Positions 27,703 to 37,047 of a stretch of 64,000 nucleotides of DNA are shown here, in pieces. Position 1 is the stretch's first letter. The number at the start of each line of letters is the position of its first letter. A program made the position numbers and the translations under genes. The notes beneath the pieces were generated by a model that saw only the letters and a program-made list of their open reading frames with translations, was not told where the DNA came from and did not search any database. The stretch is from JAUIKM01 sp964445695 (GTDB lineage: Bacteria > Bacteroidota > Ignavibacteria > Kapaibacteriales > UBA7675), in assembly GCA_964445695.1 (NCBI GenBank), contig CAYULF010000026.1, positions 14,216 to 78,215 of the forward strand, read 5' to 3'.

Positions 27703-29127
27703 ATGTCCCTGTTGCAACGTATCAAGAATCGATTGTCCCGTTCCGCTGCTGTGCAGGTCCCCTCCGAGTACAGGGCTGAATTTCGCAATGAAGTGGCTCA
27801 AATCAACTTTGACCGGTCGCGAATACTGGCGATCGTATTGCTGTTGATTCACATCCCCCTCTTGTATCGCGATATCTGGATCACCAGGGCGGCGGGTTTG
27901 TTTGAAGAAAATGCGGCCTACGAACACCTGTTTTACGCCCACCTGGCTGTGTTTGTATTCTGCAGCTTCTACCTCGTCGGTGGTTTTCTCCTTGGCCGCG
28001 AGAAAAACCGCAGTGTGCACAAAGGACCGATGTCATTGACGTTTGTGGTCGTAATTCTGCTCTGGGCGGTGGTGCTGGCCGGTTTTATCGCAAATCGATT
28101 TCACGGTCAGATTACCGAGTACATCATCGCGATGCTGGGAGTCGTGGCGACGTTCTACATGCCGCCGCGTATTTCGATAGCAGTGATTGTTGCCGGCCAG
28201 GCGTCATTTGTGACCATACTTGCGCTCACCACGGCAAACCCCAATTCCGGCGGCCACATAACCAATACCATGGCGCTGGCCATTATAGCCTGGGCGCTTA
28301 GTACAGTCATATTCAATGGCTTCAAACGCAGTTTTATCAACCGCAAAATCATCGAAGAACAAAAAGCCAATCTGGAGACATCTCACCGCCAACTCGAGCG
28401 GAGCAACGGCGAACTGCACAAACTGAATCAGGAAAAGAATGTTCTGATGGGCATCGTAGCGCACGATCTCAAAAATCCACTCGGGTCCATCCTGCTCTCG
28501 CTCGGCAACGTCCAGCACTACGGCGACAGAATGCCGAAGGCGGATCTGATGAAACACTACGACGCCATCGAACGCTCCACCAGCCAGATGCTCAGCCTCA
28601 TCAATGATTTGCTGGATGAAAATGCGATCGAAAGCGGTACCTACTCCATCAATCCCCAGGACTTCTCCGTATCCGCGTTTTTACCACAGGTTGTGATGCA
28701 CTTTGAGGCTAAATCGCGGCGCAAAAACATCGCGATGCATCTTCATTTGCCGGAATCGGATATCAGGCTGCATACGGACCCGCGTCGCCTGGAGCAGGTA
28801 TTGGTAAATCTGGTCTCCAACGCCCTCAAGTTTTCTGAGTCGGGCAAACGCGTGGATGTTTCAGCCGAACTGAAGAAGGGCTTTGTGGAATTCAGGATTG
28901 CCGATCAAGGGCCGGGGATCAGCGCCGAAGATCAGCAGAAATTGTTTATACGTTTTGCGCGCCTCACCGCCAGACCAACAGGCGGCGAGAATTCCACCGG
29001 ACTGGGTTTGTCCATTGTTAAAAAAATCGTCGAAGCGCTGGATGGCGACATTAGTTGCAGCAGCACCGTCGGCGTCGGAACCTGTTTTACCGTTCGTCTC
29101 AAACACATTCCTGCTGGTAATTCCTGA
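27703..29127 (+). CDS. Membrane histidine kinase
   Basis: This 474-aa sensor kinase has six N-terminal transmembrane segments between about residues 40 and 210 (for example ILAIVLLLIHIPLLY, LTFVVVILLWAVVLAG, NTMALAIIAWALSTVIF), a coiled-coil linker (EEQKANLETSHRQLERSN), a HisKA domain with phosphoacceptor in AHDLKNP at about 254, and an HATPase_c domain with N-box NLVSNALKFS, G1 DQGPG and G2 STGLGLSIVKK. No extracellular sensor domain is seen, so the membrane part itself may sense. No response regulator is adjacent, the nearest being at 49169. The ATPase end is very similar to those of the two TPR kinases at 32-37 kb. Confidence 0.9.
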   Translation: MSLLQRIKNRLSRSAAVQVPSEYRAEFRNEVAQINFDRSRILAIVLLLIHIPLLYRDIWITRAAGLFEENAAYEHLFYAHLAVFVFCSFYLVGGFLLGREKNRSVHKGPMSLTFVVVILLWAVVLAGFIANRFHGQITEYIIAMLGVVATFYMPPRISIAVIVAGQASFVTILALTTANPNSGGHITNTMALAIIAWALSTVIFNGFKRSFINRKIIEEQKANLETSHRQLERSNGELHKLNQEKNVLMGIVAHDLKNPLGSILLSLGNVQHYGDRMPKADLMKHYDAIERSTSQMLSLINDLLDENAIESGTYSINPQDFSVSAFLPQVVMHFEAKSRRKNIAMHLHLPESDIRLHTDPRRLEQVLVNLVSNALKFSESGKRVDVSAELKKGFVEFRIADQGPGISAEDQQKLFIRFARLTARPTGGENSTGLGLSIVKKIVEALDGDISCSSTVGVGTCFTVRLKHIPAGNS

Positions 29128-29156
29128 ATTCATCCGATTAAACAGCGTTTGCCGGA

Positions 29157-29210
29157 TGCTTCGCCCCGCTCGCTCTGCTCCGTGGCTTGCTTTTTTCTCT
29201 TGTTTGTCAA
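29157..29210 (+). repeat. Intergenic repeat element, copy B
   Basis: ATGCTTCGCCCCGCTCGC, then CTCCGTGGCTTGC, then TTTTTTCTCTTGTTTGTC. It lies 30 bases after the histidine-kinase stop and is nearly identical to copy C over its first 35 bases. The remaining spacer to 29635 holds no supported gene. Confidence 0.7.
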
Positions 29211-29635
29211 AGCGTCTACGGTTGTAATTCTCCGCGAAATCACGACAGCCGTTCGCCATGCTGCAGGTCGATCCGGCGCCGCTTTTAACAGTTTGCACAC
29301 CTCGTGACAAGATCGATAAAACAGCTTGAAAAACGGAGCCGGGCACAGAGCAACGCGCGCTGATCCGTCACCCTAAGCACTTGCAATGCAACAACATGCA
29401 GCTGTTAACACGTTGATGCTTTCCGTAGGTTAAACCGCTCGGAAGGCTGAAAATGGACCTTTTGTTGTTTCCGAACCACTGGACTCGCATTTAAGTTGCG
29501 ACAGCAATTCGGTTGAAGCGAGGAGCGCGATTCCGGGATCATACAGTACTGTCATTCTTTCCGCATCAACCACAATCCACCTGCTCCACGGAGCAGCATT
29601 TCCATCGTGGAATCTTTCATCAATCAGGAGGTATT

Positions 29636-31054
29636 ATGCCGAGCAAAGGTGTTGAATCCTACACGTATCTTACCAACACGTCATTTCAGATGGACTTCTC
29701 CGTTCCAAAGAATGAACAGAGCGAGACAGAACAAAACACCATGATCAAAATCAATCAACAGGTTGATTCGGGCAATATCAGCGGTGCGTTCAACTACACC
29801 GGTCCCTATACGTGGGAAGCCCTGGTTAACGGCGCCAAAGTCGCGTCCAAAACCAATCAGATAAGTTCGCTTACCGGAAACCTGGAAGGCGGCGACATGA
29901 CCGATATGATGAACATGCCCTCGATTGTAGGTAATGTCGGGTCGCAGGGCTATGCCGTCAGCTACGGTTTCTACGACGCCGGCCCCGGCGTCGGCGGTTT
30001 AACCAACCAGGACCAGTGTTACGCCTATCTGACTGATTCCTATGAATCCTGGATGGACGGCCTCGTCCGCGCTTTTCCGGCTGCCGGCGCCAAACCCTTT
30101 CATCAATTCTTTCTCCCCGGCGTTCACGATGCCGGAATGAATACCATGAACTCCGCCAACGCCATCCTGGGATCCACATCGGCGGTGGCCGTCAAAGCGG
30201 CACTGATTGTCATGTTCCCCGTCGTGGGGACCTTTGCCGCGTTTAACGCGGCGACGGCAATTCGCAATCTGGCAATCACGCAAAAAGACAGCTTTACCGC
30301 GATGTTAAACCTCGGCATCCGCTACTTCGATTTTCGTCCGGGTTATCTCTACTCCGCTTTCCGGGGTGATAACGACAATACGTTGTACCACCAGCACAAC
30401 CTGATTCCGGGCGCTCTTTATCAGGACTTCCTGCACGAGTTACTGCTCTGGTTGAAAAATCATCCGAGTGAGATTGTCGTGCTCGATCTGAATACCCAGG
30501 GATTTGCCGAAGACGACATGAAACCCTCGCAGACCGATCTCAACAACGCGATGCAAGCGGCATTCAGCACAGCCGGCCTCAGCGAATCCGATCTTGTTGT
30601 CGGCGGTCTCGCCGACGTCTCGCAAACCTATCAGCAGCTGCTCGACAGTAAAAAACGACTGATTGTTCTCGACCAGATTTACGGCGGCGTTACCAAGTAC
30701 GATTCCTACCAGGACGGCGCCTACGGCACGCTGACGCCCGGCCCGATTCTCGGCGCTCTCGGCGCCATGAATCGCACCGATCAGGCACAGTACGACTTTA
30801 CTGTTCTGCAGATCCAGGGAACGGCGACTAATGTCGACGGCGTCATTGCACCTGCCGTCGTATCACAGAGCAATACCTCATCGCCGCTTATGTCCACCAA
30901 GGCGGACTTTGACAACCAGACTCTGCCCTGGCTGCTGGCCAATGTCAACAACAATTTGTCGAATGAATACCTGACCGTCGTGTTAAACGACTTTGGCGAC
31001 AACGCCACCGTCAGCTTCAGTATTTCCGTTACCAAACAGCGAATGGGTCTCTGA
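29636..31054 (+). CDS. PLC-like phosphodiesterase (PI-PLC X domain)
   Basis: This is a 472-aa protein started at ATG 29636, with AGGAGG at ideal spacing. The first 115 residues are a separate beta-rich region (TNTSFQMDFSVPKNEQ, YTWEALVNGAKV). Residues about 150-420 form a PI-PLC X-type barrel with catalytic-type histidines in LPGVHDAG (about 163) and YHQHNL (about 253), RYFDFRPGYLY with Asp and Arg, and EIVVLDLNTQGF. No signal peptide is seen, so export would need another route. The family cleaves phosphoinositides or related phosphodiesters, and the substrate here is unknown. It has a long 5' spacer and no operon partner. Confidence 0.85.
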   Translation: MPSKGVESYTYLTNTSFQMDFSVPKNEQSETEQNTMIKINQQVDSGNISGAFNYTGPYTWEALVNGAKVASKTNQISSLTGNLEGGDMTDMMNMPSIVGNVGSQGYAVSYGFYDAGPGVGGLTNQDQCYAYLTDSYESWMDGLVRAFPAAGAKPFHQFFLPGVHDAGMNTMNSANAILGSTSAVAVKAALIVMFPVVGTFAAFNAATAIRNLAITQKDSFTAMLNLGIRYFDFRPGYLYSAFRGDNDNTLYHQHNLIPGALYQDFLHELLLWLKNHPSEIVVLDLNTQGFAEDDMKPSQTDLNNAMQAAFSTAGLSESDLVVGGLADVSQTYQQLLDSKKRLIVLDQIYGGVTKYDSYQDGAYGTLTPGPILGALGAMNRTDQAQYDFTVLQIQGTATNVDGVIAPAVVSQSNTSSPLMSTKADFDNQTLPWLLANVNNNLSNEYLTVVLNDFGDNATVSFSISVTKQRMGL

Positions 31055-31219
31055 ATCTGACAAAGAGTATATCTGATAGTACAGGTGTAACAGTCCGTCT
31101 ACTGAAGTGAGTAATTAAACGGAAAAGCCGAGCGTCGGACAGCAGTGTTTTACATGTCGTGCTGCTTCGGCGCTCTGCTGTGTTTAAGGCGAGATTCACC
31201 GGCTGATACCCCCTAAGGC

Positions 31220-31275
31220 GGTGACAGACAAAAAGAAAAAGCAAGCCACGGAGCAGAGCGAGCGGGGCGAAGCGG
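31220..31275 (-). repeat. Intergenic repeat element, copy C (inverted)
   Basis: Read on the minus strand it gives CGCTTCGCCCCGCTCGC, then CTGCTCCGTGGCTTGC, then TTTTTCTTTTTGTCTGTC. It lies downstream of the minus-strand gene at 31376, consistent with the after-stop placement of the plus-strand copies. GCTGTGTTTAAGGCG (about 31177-31191) flanks it, as at copy A. Confidence 0.7.
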
Positions 31276-31316
31276 GTGTTGCTCAGTGGTGGGAGAAATA
31301 GTAAGAATTAAACACA

Positions 31317-31352
31317 ACGAGCGCCCGGTCGGAGATACTCCGCCGGACGCCG
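31317..31352 (-). terminator. Hairpin terminator for the minus-strand gene at 31376
   Basis: Arms CCGGTCGGAG and CTCCGCCGG around ATA extend outward with a few mismatches. In the minus direction they are followed by GTTGTGTTTAATTC. The distance is 24 bases past the stop. Confidence 0.55.
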
Positions 31353-31375
31353 CATGCGATTCGTCGTAAATCGCG

Positions 31376-31726
31376 CTAGTTAATGGTCCAGCCGGTTACT
31401 CCCGAGTCGCAGAGCTGATGTGCAACGGACATGCAGGTATTGTTGGGTGGAATTGCTACGCAATTCGGGAACGTCGGCGGATTGTAGTTGACGCCGTCGA
31501 TACGAATGAACACGACAGTTTCAAGTGCGCCGAGCACCGGAGCGTAGACGCCGCCCGGGGCAACCATCATTGCGCCGGTCGAGACGCGCAGATTGGTCGT
31601 ATAGTCGATCGTCCAGGTGCAGTTGCCGATGTTGCGCACCGTGTTCTGTGCCAGGGCTTCGTTGCTCGTAAACGCCAAAGCGAACACAACAACAAGCGGC
31701 AGAAATAATCGTTTGAAGAGTTTCAT
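31376..31726 (-). CDS. Small secreted cysteine-containing protein
   Basis: This 116-aa exported protein has a strong signal peptide (LPLVVVFALAFTSNEALAQ). The mature part is about 90 residues, with NIGNCTWTIDY near the start, the strands APVLGALETVVFIRIDG, and four cysteines in all (NCT, NCVA, TCMS, LCDS). The spacing and beta content resemble the protein at 6382-6801, so the two probably belong to one family of small disulfide-stabilised secreted proteins. AGAGG precedes ATG 31726. It has its own terminator. Function is unknown. Confidence 0.75.
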   Translation of the reverse strand: MKLFKRLFLPLVVVFALAFTSNEALAQNTVRNIGNCTWTIDYTTNLRVSTGAMMVAPGGVYAPVLGALETVVFIRIDGVNYNPPTFPNCVAIPPNNTCMSVAHQLCDSGVTGWTIN

Positions 31727-32391
31727 GAAATACCTCTACATCTGAATGGTTAAGTGGTTTTGGCAGTGATTTGAAATTGTAGTCGGACAGCGCAGCGTTC
31801 ATTACTGTGTTTAATAAATGCACGCTCCGCCGCCAAATATTTGACAGTGGAAACGGGATTGCATACAAACAGACGATACCGCATCCCTGCGGTGAAACCA
31901 GAAGTTGTTTAAGTAGTTGTGCTCAGGCCGGGACGAACATGACAGGTTCCCGGTGACGCATTGAGGCAGTGAAAACAGACAAGCAGTGCAGTAAGTTGCC
32001 GGTACTGGTTGACAGGCGTGAAAAAAGTAGCAATAATATTTTCGCCGTGCAAACTTTTTCATCCTGCTTTACAAAAAATGTTTAACGTCGTGTCAATGTT
32101 CAACAGATGCCTGAGGCGGTCATGCGGGCGCCGCATTCGTCAAACTGAATTGCAGATAAGGCGATCATCAGCCTGCCCTGCAGTCAGAAGTCGTCAAACA
32201 CGGCACGGCGGGCCCAGTGTGAGTGCGGACGATTGCGCCGATCCAATCAGCCGCCGCCTGCGGGTCATTTTGTATACGGCGGATCAGGAGTGCATCCGGG
32301 ATTGCCTGCTCCGAGTATTTTTGCGAAATTGTCTCCGCCGCTGCCTGCGCCTGCGCATACAGGGCCTGTTTCAACGAATGGAATTCAGCCC
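31727..32391. other. Spacer upstream of the TPR kinase
   Basis: About 660 bases. An open frame continues upstream of the chosen kinase start to TTG 32233, but its composition (proline- and alanine-rich, no SD) argues against coding. No repeat or clear promoter was identified. Confidence 0.35.
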
Positions 32392-34368
32392 GTGAGCAAG
32401 TCAACGGACGCACCGTCCAGAACGACAAAATCAGAAGCCTTTGTTCAGGTGGAAGAACTTCTCGCCGAAGCGCGCACGCTGGAAAACTCCGATCGCGTCC
32501 GCGCCGCCGAACTTGCGCGCCGTGCGGCCGACATGGCGACGTCGTGCAAACGCGAGGATCTCTATGCGCGTGCCCTGCTGGTGCGCGGCGCCATCGCCAT
32601 CGCCGATGCATCCTTTGTGCAGGCCGGCGAACACTACGCCGCCGCCCACGACATTTTTACGCGTCGCCGCGATGTCGGTGGTCAGGCCGATGCGCTCGGC
32701 GGATTGGGCGTAGCGCACTTTATGCAGGGTGGATATCGCGAGGCATTTCAGTATTCGCGGCGCAGCCTGGCCGCATGCGAAGAAATCAACGATGTGGGCG
32801 GGCAGGCGCGCGAGTGCTCGCGCCTCGGCGGTCTGTTTCAGCATTTTGGCGATCTGCAGGCCGCGCTCGATCACCAGCTCAAAGCGCTCGGGCTGCTGCG
32901 GCCGCTGCAGCGGCCACGCGACCTGGCCGCCTGTCTCAACAATCTGGCGCTGGTGTATAAAGACCTCGGCCAATACGATACCGCGCTTGGCTACTACCGC
33001 GAGTGCCTCGAACTCTGTGACAGGATCGGCAGCAACGACGGCAAAGCCCTGGTGCTGGTCAACATCGGCACGATCCACAATCTGCGCCGTGAAAAACACG
33101 AGGCGCTCGATTATTTTGAACGAGCCGTCGACCTGGCCCGCGCCATTCGCGATCGTCGCAAGGAAACCATCGCCCTGACGAGCGTTGCCGGAATCCTGCT
33201 CGATCTGGGTGAAGACGACAAAGCCTGCGATACCTACCAGGCGGCGAATGCCATAGCGCGTGAAATCAAACTTGGACGCAGCGTGGCGATCACGCTCATC
33301 GGCCTGGGGCGCGCCTTCAGCAGTCAGGGGCATTTTGATGAAGCGTCGGCCTGCCTGAATGAAGCCGCAGAGTACACGGAACAATCCGACATTCTCCACC
33401 TCAAGTCCGACCTCTATGATGCGCTGACGAGGCTCTGTGAACAACGTGGCGACTATCAGACCGCCCTAGAGCACAGCCGCCGCCGGCGTGAGATAGACTA
33501 CCAGATGATCAATCAGCGCACAGATGAGCGGCTTAACAACCTGCGCATTTTGCACGAGACCGAACAGGCCCGTAATCAGGCCGAGATTCGCCGTCTTGAA
33601 AACGTCGAACTGGCTGCCGCCAACGAGCGGCTGGAAGAACTTATTCGCAACAAAAACGAATTTCTCGGCGTGGCTGCGCACGACCTGCGCAACCCGCTTT
33701 CCAATATCCAGGGTCTGGCGCGCCTGATTACAACGCAGGCCGATCGCCTTTCCCCCGCGGAAACACGCGAACTGGCCGACGACATCCGCACAAGCTCTCA
33801 GCGTATGTTGACGCTTGTGGCCGACCTGCTCGACATCAATCGCATCGACCAGGGGCGTCTGCACATCAAGCCGATGCAATTCGATCTGGCGCACACGGCC
33901 AAACGATATCTGTCGGTGTACAGCAGTCCCGCACAGGCAAAAAATATCCGTTTGCAGTATCAGGGTCCGGACGACGACGTGCTGGCCTGGGCTGACCGCG
34001 ACGTCATGGTGCAGGTGCTCGACAATCTCGTTTCCAACGCCGTTAAATTCTCGCCGGTCGATACAACCGTTACTGTTCTTGCTTCGACCAACACGTCGGC
34101 GTTTCCTCCGCGGGCCCGTCTGGAAGTCCGCGATCAGGGCCCTGGTCTGACCAGTGACGACATGGCGCAGCTCTTCGGCAAGTTTGCGCGTCTCTCCGCA
34201 CAGCCGACCGGCGGCGAGCCTTCAACCGGTCTCGGATTGTCCATTGTTAAACAACTTGTCGAGGCCATGCACGGCGCCGTGTGGTGTGAAAGTACGCATG
34301 GCCGTGGCGCAACCTTTATCGTGGAATTACCTGTCAGGTCGGTGGCCGATCCTGCTTCCGCGGATTAA
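32392..34368 (+). CDS. TPR-histidine kinase 1
   Basis: This is a soluble sensor kinase of 658 aa from GTG 32392. The start is uncertain because no Shine-Dalgarno site is seen. Residues about 20-370 are TPR helices (LNNLALVYKDLGQYDTALGYY, split here as LNNLALVYKDLGQ and YDTALGYY). A coiled coil follows (RNQAEIRRLENVELAAANERL, shown in part as NQAEIRRLENVELAA), then HisKA with AAHDLRNP (His about 430), then HATPase_c with NLVSNAVKFSP, DQGPGL and STGLGLSIVK. There are no membrane segments, so the TPR part probably senses a protein or peptide. The same architecture is repeated in the next gene, which starts 233 bases downstream. Neither gene has a response regulator nearby. Confidence 0.88.
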   Translation: MSKSTDAPSRTTKSEAFVQVEELLAEARTLENSDRVRAAELARRAADMATSCKREDLYARALLVRGAIAIADASFVQAGEHYAAAHDIFTRRRDVGGQADALGGLGVAHFMQGGYREAFQYSRRSLAACEEINDVGGQARECSRLGGLFQHFGDLQAALDHQLKALGLLRPLQRPRDLAACLNNLALVYKDLGQYDTALGYYRECLELCDRIGSNDGKALVLVNIGTIHNLRREKHEALDYFERAVDLARAIRDRRKETIALTSVAGILLDLGEDDKACDTYQAANAIAREIKLGRSVAITLIGLGRAFSSQGHFDEASACLNEAAEYTEQSDILHLKSDLYDALTRLCEQRGDYQTALEHSRRRREIDYQMINQRTDERLNNLRILHETEQARNQAEIRRLENVELAAANERLEELIRNKNEFLGVAAHDLRNPLSNIQGLARLITTQADRLSPAETRELADDIRTSSQRMLTLVADLLDINRIDQGRLHIKPMQFDLAHTAKRYLSVYSSPAQAKNIRLQYQGPDDDVLAWADRDVMVQVLDNLVSNAVKFSPVDTTVTVLASTNTSAFPPRARLEVRDQGPGLTSDDMAQLFGKFARLSAQPTGGEPSTGLGLSIVKQLVEAMHGAVWCESTHGRGATFIVELPVRSVADPASAD

Positions 34369-34393
34369 CCCAGTTGCTTTCTTTCCGGCACTT

Positions 34394-34446
34394 TGAGCGC
34401 TTCGCCCCTGCTGCGCTGTGGCTTGCTGCTTTCTTTTGTTCGTCCC
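34394..34446 (+). repeat. Intergenic repeat element, copy D
   Basis: GAGCGCTTCGCCCC, then GTGGCTTGCTGC, then TTTCTTTTGTTCGTCCC. It starts 25 bases after the stop of TPR-kinase 1 and is shorter than copies B and C by a deletion in the middle. Confidence 0.65.
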
Positions 34447-34601
34447 GCAGTTGACCGTGCAGGTGCATGGTGCCGGTCCCGTGTCTTGCGCGAACAGTTG
34501 TTGGACTTGATCCGCTCGTCATTTTTTGCCTATTTGAAACTATCGTGCCGGTTCTGAATTCTCGTATTGTCATTAGTTGCAAGACTTGTGGAAATCCTCC
34601 G

Positions 34602-36569
34602 ATGCCGCAATCTTCTCATCAGTCTTCGCGCAAACCGGCATTCAGGTCCGAAGCAGATCCGGCTGCGCTGCTTGCGCATATAGAATCAATGGTGCAAACC
34701 GACCCGCGGGAGGCCGGACGACTGGCCAGGGATATTCTGGAACGCCTGGCACTCTCCAGTTTTCACCGGGCGGAAGCCCTGCGTCACCTGGCCATGATTT
34801 CGTCCCAGGCCTCGGACTACGACGAAGCCGGCCGGTTGTACAACCAGGCGCTGGATCTATACGACCCGGGAAAACATCAGGCATCGATGGCTCAGGTACT
34901 GGGCGAACTGGGCATGATCGAGTTTGTTCACAGTCGTTATCTGGCGGCGCTGGACTATGCGCGCCGCAGCCTGGCGTTTCACACCGCGGTCAACAACAAC
35001 TACGGGCGGGCGGTCGAGCAGCTGCGGCTCGGAATCATCATGCAGCATCTCGGCGACCTGCCGCGCGCCCTGGAGTATCTGCTCCAATCTTACGAGTTCC
35101 TGCGCCACGACAAAACGCCAAAAGCGCTCGGCGGCTGCCTCAACAATCTGGCGCTTGTTTACAAAGATCTCGGTCAATACGATGCGGCGCTCGAATACTT
35201 CCAGAAATGTCTCAAAATCAGTATTGAAGACGGGAATCTCCGCGGCCAGGCGCATGTATACAGCAACCTGGGCGTGCTCTATCACTTGCTCGGCAAAGAC
35301 GAGGAAGCGCTCGAATACATCGAAATGACGCTGGATCTTGCGCGTGAAATAGGTGACCTCCGCCAGCAGGCTATCGCGCTGATGAATCACGGTACGATAC
35401 TGTTTGAGCGCAGCAGATTTGACGCCGCGGTGCCCGATTTTGAAGAAAGTCAGCGCATTGCGCAGCAGATCGACCTCGGTCACAGTCTGGCCGATGCATT
35501 GATTGGCCTGGCGCGCTGCCACCTCCGGTCCGGCCGTTTTGAGCTTGCCGCCGACTGCATTGAGCGCGCCCGTCCCTATGTCGAAAGCGCCGATGTGTCC
35601 GACGTCAAAGCCGTGATGTTCCAGGCCCTGTGTGAACTGAACGAGCTACAGGGAAACTACAAGGACGCCTTGCACTATCACGAGCGTTTTCACCAGGCTG
35701 AACGCGACAAGATCCAACAACTGACAGACGAAAAACTCAGCAACCTGCGCATTCTGCGGGAAACGGAGCAGGCGCGCGATCAGGCGGAAATTCATCGGCT
35801 CGAAAACGTGGAACTTGCGGCGGCAAATGTCCGCCTGGAAAGGCTAATTCGCAGTAAAAATGAGTTTCTGGGTTTGGCCGCCCACGATCTGCGCAATCCG
35901 CTCTCGAACATCCTTGGACTCTCGCGCCTCATCTGCGAATTGGACGATGACATTCCAGCCGATGAACTTCGCTCATTGGGCGAAGACATTCTTACCGGCT
36001 CGGATCGCATGCTGCGCCTCCTGTCCAATTTGCTGGAACTCAATCGGATCGATCAGGGCCATCTGGAAGTACATGCCACGCGCTGCGATCTCTGGCTCAC
36101 CGCTGAAAAAATTCTGATGATGTACCATCAGCGCGCTTCCGCTAAAAACATTAAACTGCGCTTAGAGGGCGACCCCGAGATTCGCGCCTGGGCCGACCAC
36201 TCCATTCTCGCCACGGTGATCGACAACCTGGTGTCCAACGCCGTTAAATTCTCGCCCGCAGGAACCGAGGTGACAATTCAATTGGGGCTGTACGGAGATT
36301 CATCTGCCCCTTGTGCGCGGCTGGAAGTACGCGACCAGGGGCCCGGGTTGACAGCGGAAGACCAACGACACATCTTCGGAACATTTGCACGTTTGTCCGC
36401 GCAGCCGACTGACGATGAACCTTCGATCGGCCTTGGTCTGGCAATTGTTAAACACCTCGTCGCGGCCATGCGAGGCTCCGTCTGGTGTGAAAGCGAGCAC
36501 GGCCACGGCGCGTGCTTTATTGTTGAACTGCCGCTTGAGCCCGAAGGCTCTTTTGAAAAACCTGCCTGA
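34602..36569 (+). CDS. TPR-histidine kinase 2 (tandem paralogue)
   Basis: This is a 655-aa soluble kinase from ATG 34602. The open frame extends to 34467, but that part is hydrophobic and unlike the paralogue. The layout equals that of the gene before it: TPR helices (RAEALRHLAMISSQASDYDEA), coiled coil with an almost identical junction (LRILRETEQARDQAEIHRLE), HisKA AAHDLRNP (about 427), and HATPase_c NLVSNAVKFSP, DQGPGL and GLGLAIVK. The HK halves are far more alike than the TPR halves, which fits duplication followed by divergence of the sensing part. It is convergent with the gene at 36583, only 13 bases away. Confidence 0.88.
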   Translation: MPQSSHQSSRKPAFRSEADPAALLAHIESMVQTDPREAGRLARDILERLALSSFHRAEALRHLAMISSQASDYDEAGRLYNQALDLYDPGKHQASMAQVLGELGMIEFVHSRYLAALDYARRSLAFHTAVNNNYGRAVEQLRLGIIMQHLGDLPRALEYLLQSYEFLRHDKTPKALGGCLNNLALVYKDLGQYDAALEYFQKCLKISIEDGNLRGQAHVYSNLGVLYHLLGKDEEALEYIEMTLDLAREIGDLRQQAIALMNHGTILFERSRFDAAVPDFEESQRIAQQIDLGHSLADALIGLARCHLRSGRFELAADCIERARPYVESADVSDVKAVMFQALCELNELQGNYKDALHYHERFHQAERDKIQQLTDEKLSNLRILRETEQARDQAEIHRLENVELAAANVRLERLIRSKNEFLGLAAHDLRNPLSNILGLSRLICELDDDIPADELRSLGEDILTGSDRMLRLLSNLLELNRIDQGHLEVHATRCDLWLTAEKILMMYHQRASAKNIKLRLEGDPEIRAWADHSILATVIDNLVSNAVKFSPAGTEVTIQLGLYGDSSAPCARLEVRDQGPGLTAEDQRHIFGTFARLSAQPTDDEPSIGLGLAIVKHLVAAMRGSVWCESEHGHGACFIVELPLEPEGSFEKPA

Positions 36570-36582
36570 GACTGATGGTGAT

Positions 36583-37032
36583 TTAACGCTGGAAGGATCT
36601 CTCAAAAGCTCGTATCAGTTTAACACCTCCCGCCTTTTTCAGAGCTTGCATAAACTCAATAGAACGACGCGGTGGACACTCCAGTACGGCTCGGCAATAT
36701 TCCTCCGGCGGGCAGTATTCGTGCGCATCGATATAGTGATGAATATTGTCAGGTGAGACGTAAAATACTCCATCACCAGGGACAAGAAGATATTGTCTGC
36801 CGCGCACTCCTGCGGAGAATCTGCACAGTTCACAGTCGTGCATTCCGCCGAAAGCTCCCAGCGGCATCCACGGCTCGGCAAGCAGCTGGTTGAGTTTGTC
36901 CCAAAATTCGAGCGTCAATTCCCCGCCGCGCCGATATTCCCTTCCGCCTTCAAGCCATCCGACGGCCAACAGATGTTGTTCACAATGTGTGCCGAAGTAG
37001 CCGCATGGTGCAAGGTCCGCGTAGTGTGCCAT
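36583..37032 (-). CDS. Conserved hypothetical protein with CELC motif
   Basis: This is a 149-aa protein. Its pattern suggests a conserved cytoplasmic family: ADLAPCGYFG at the start, LLAVGWLEGGREYRRGG, then GGMHDCELCRF, and VPGDGVFYVSPDNIHHYIDAH. The Cys-x-x-Cys pair and the nearby histidines could bind a metal. I do not recognise a characterised homologue. It begins 15 bases after the stop of the acetyltransferase gene on the same strand, so the two are probably one operon. Confidence 0.68.
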   Translation of the reverse strand: MAHYADLAPCGYFGTHCEQHLLAVGWLEGGREYRRGGELTLEFWDKLNQLLAEPWMPLGAFGGMHDCELCRFSAGVRGRQYLLVPGDGVFYVSPDNIHHYIDAHEYCPPEEYCRAVLECPPRRSIEFMQALKKAGGVKLIRAFERSFQR

Positions 37033-37047
37033 GTTAAGAGTCCGGAT

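Noticed and set aside
32431..33444. 337-aa minus-strand ORF opposite TPR-kinase 1
   Set aside because: It is antisense to recognisable TPR units. No motif or start signal.
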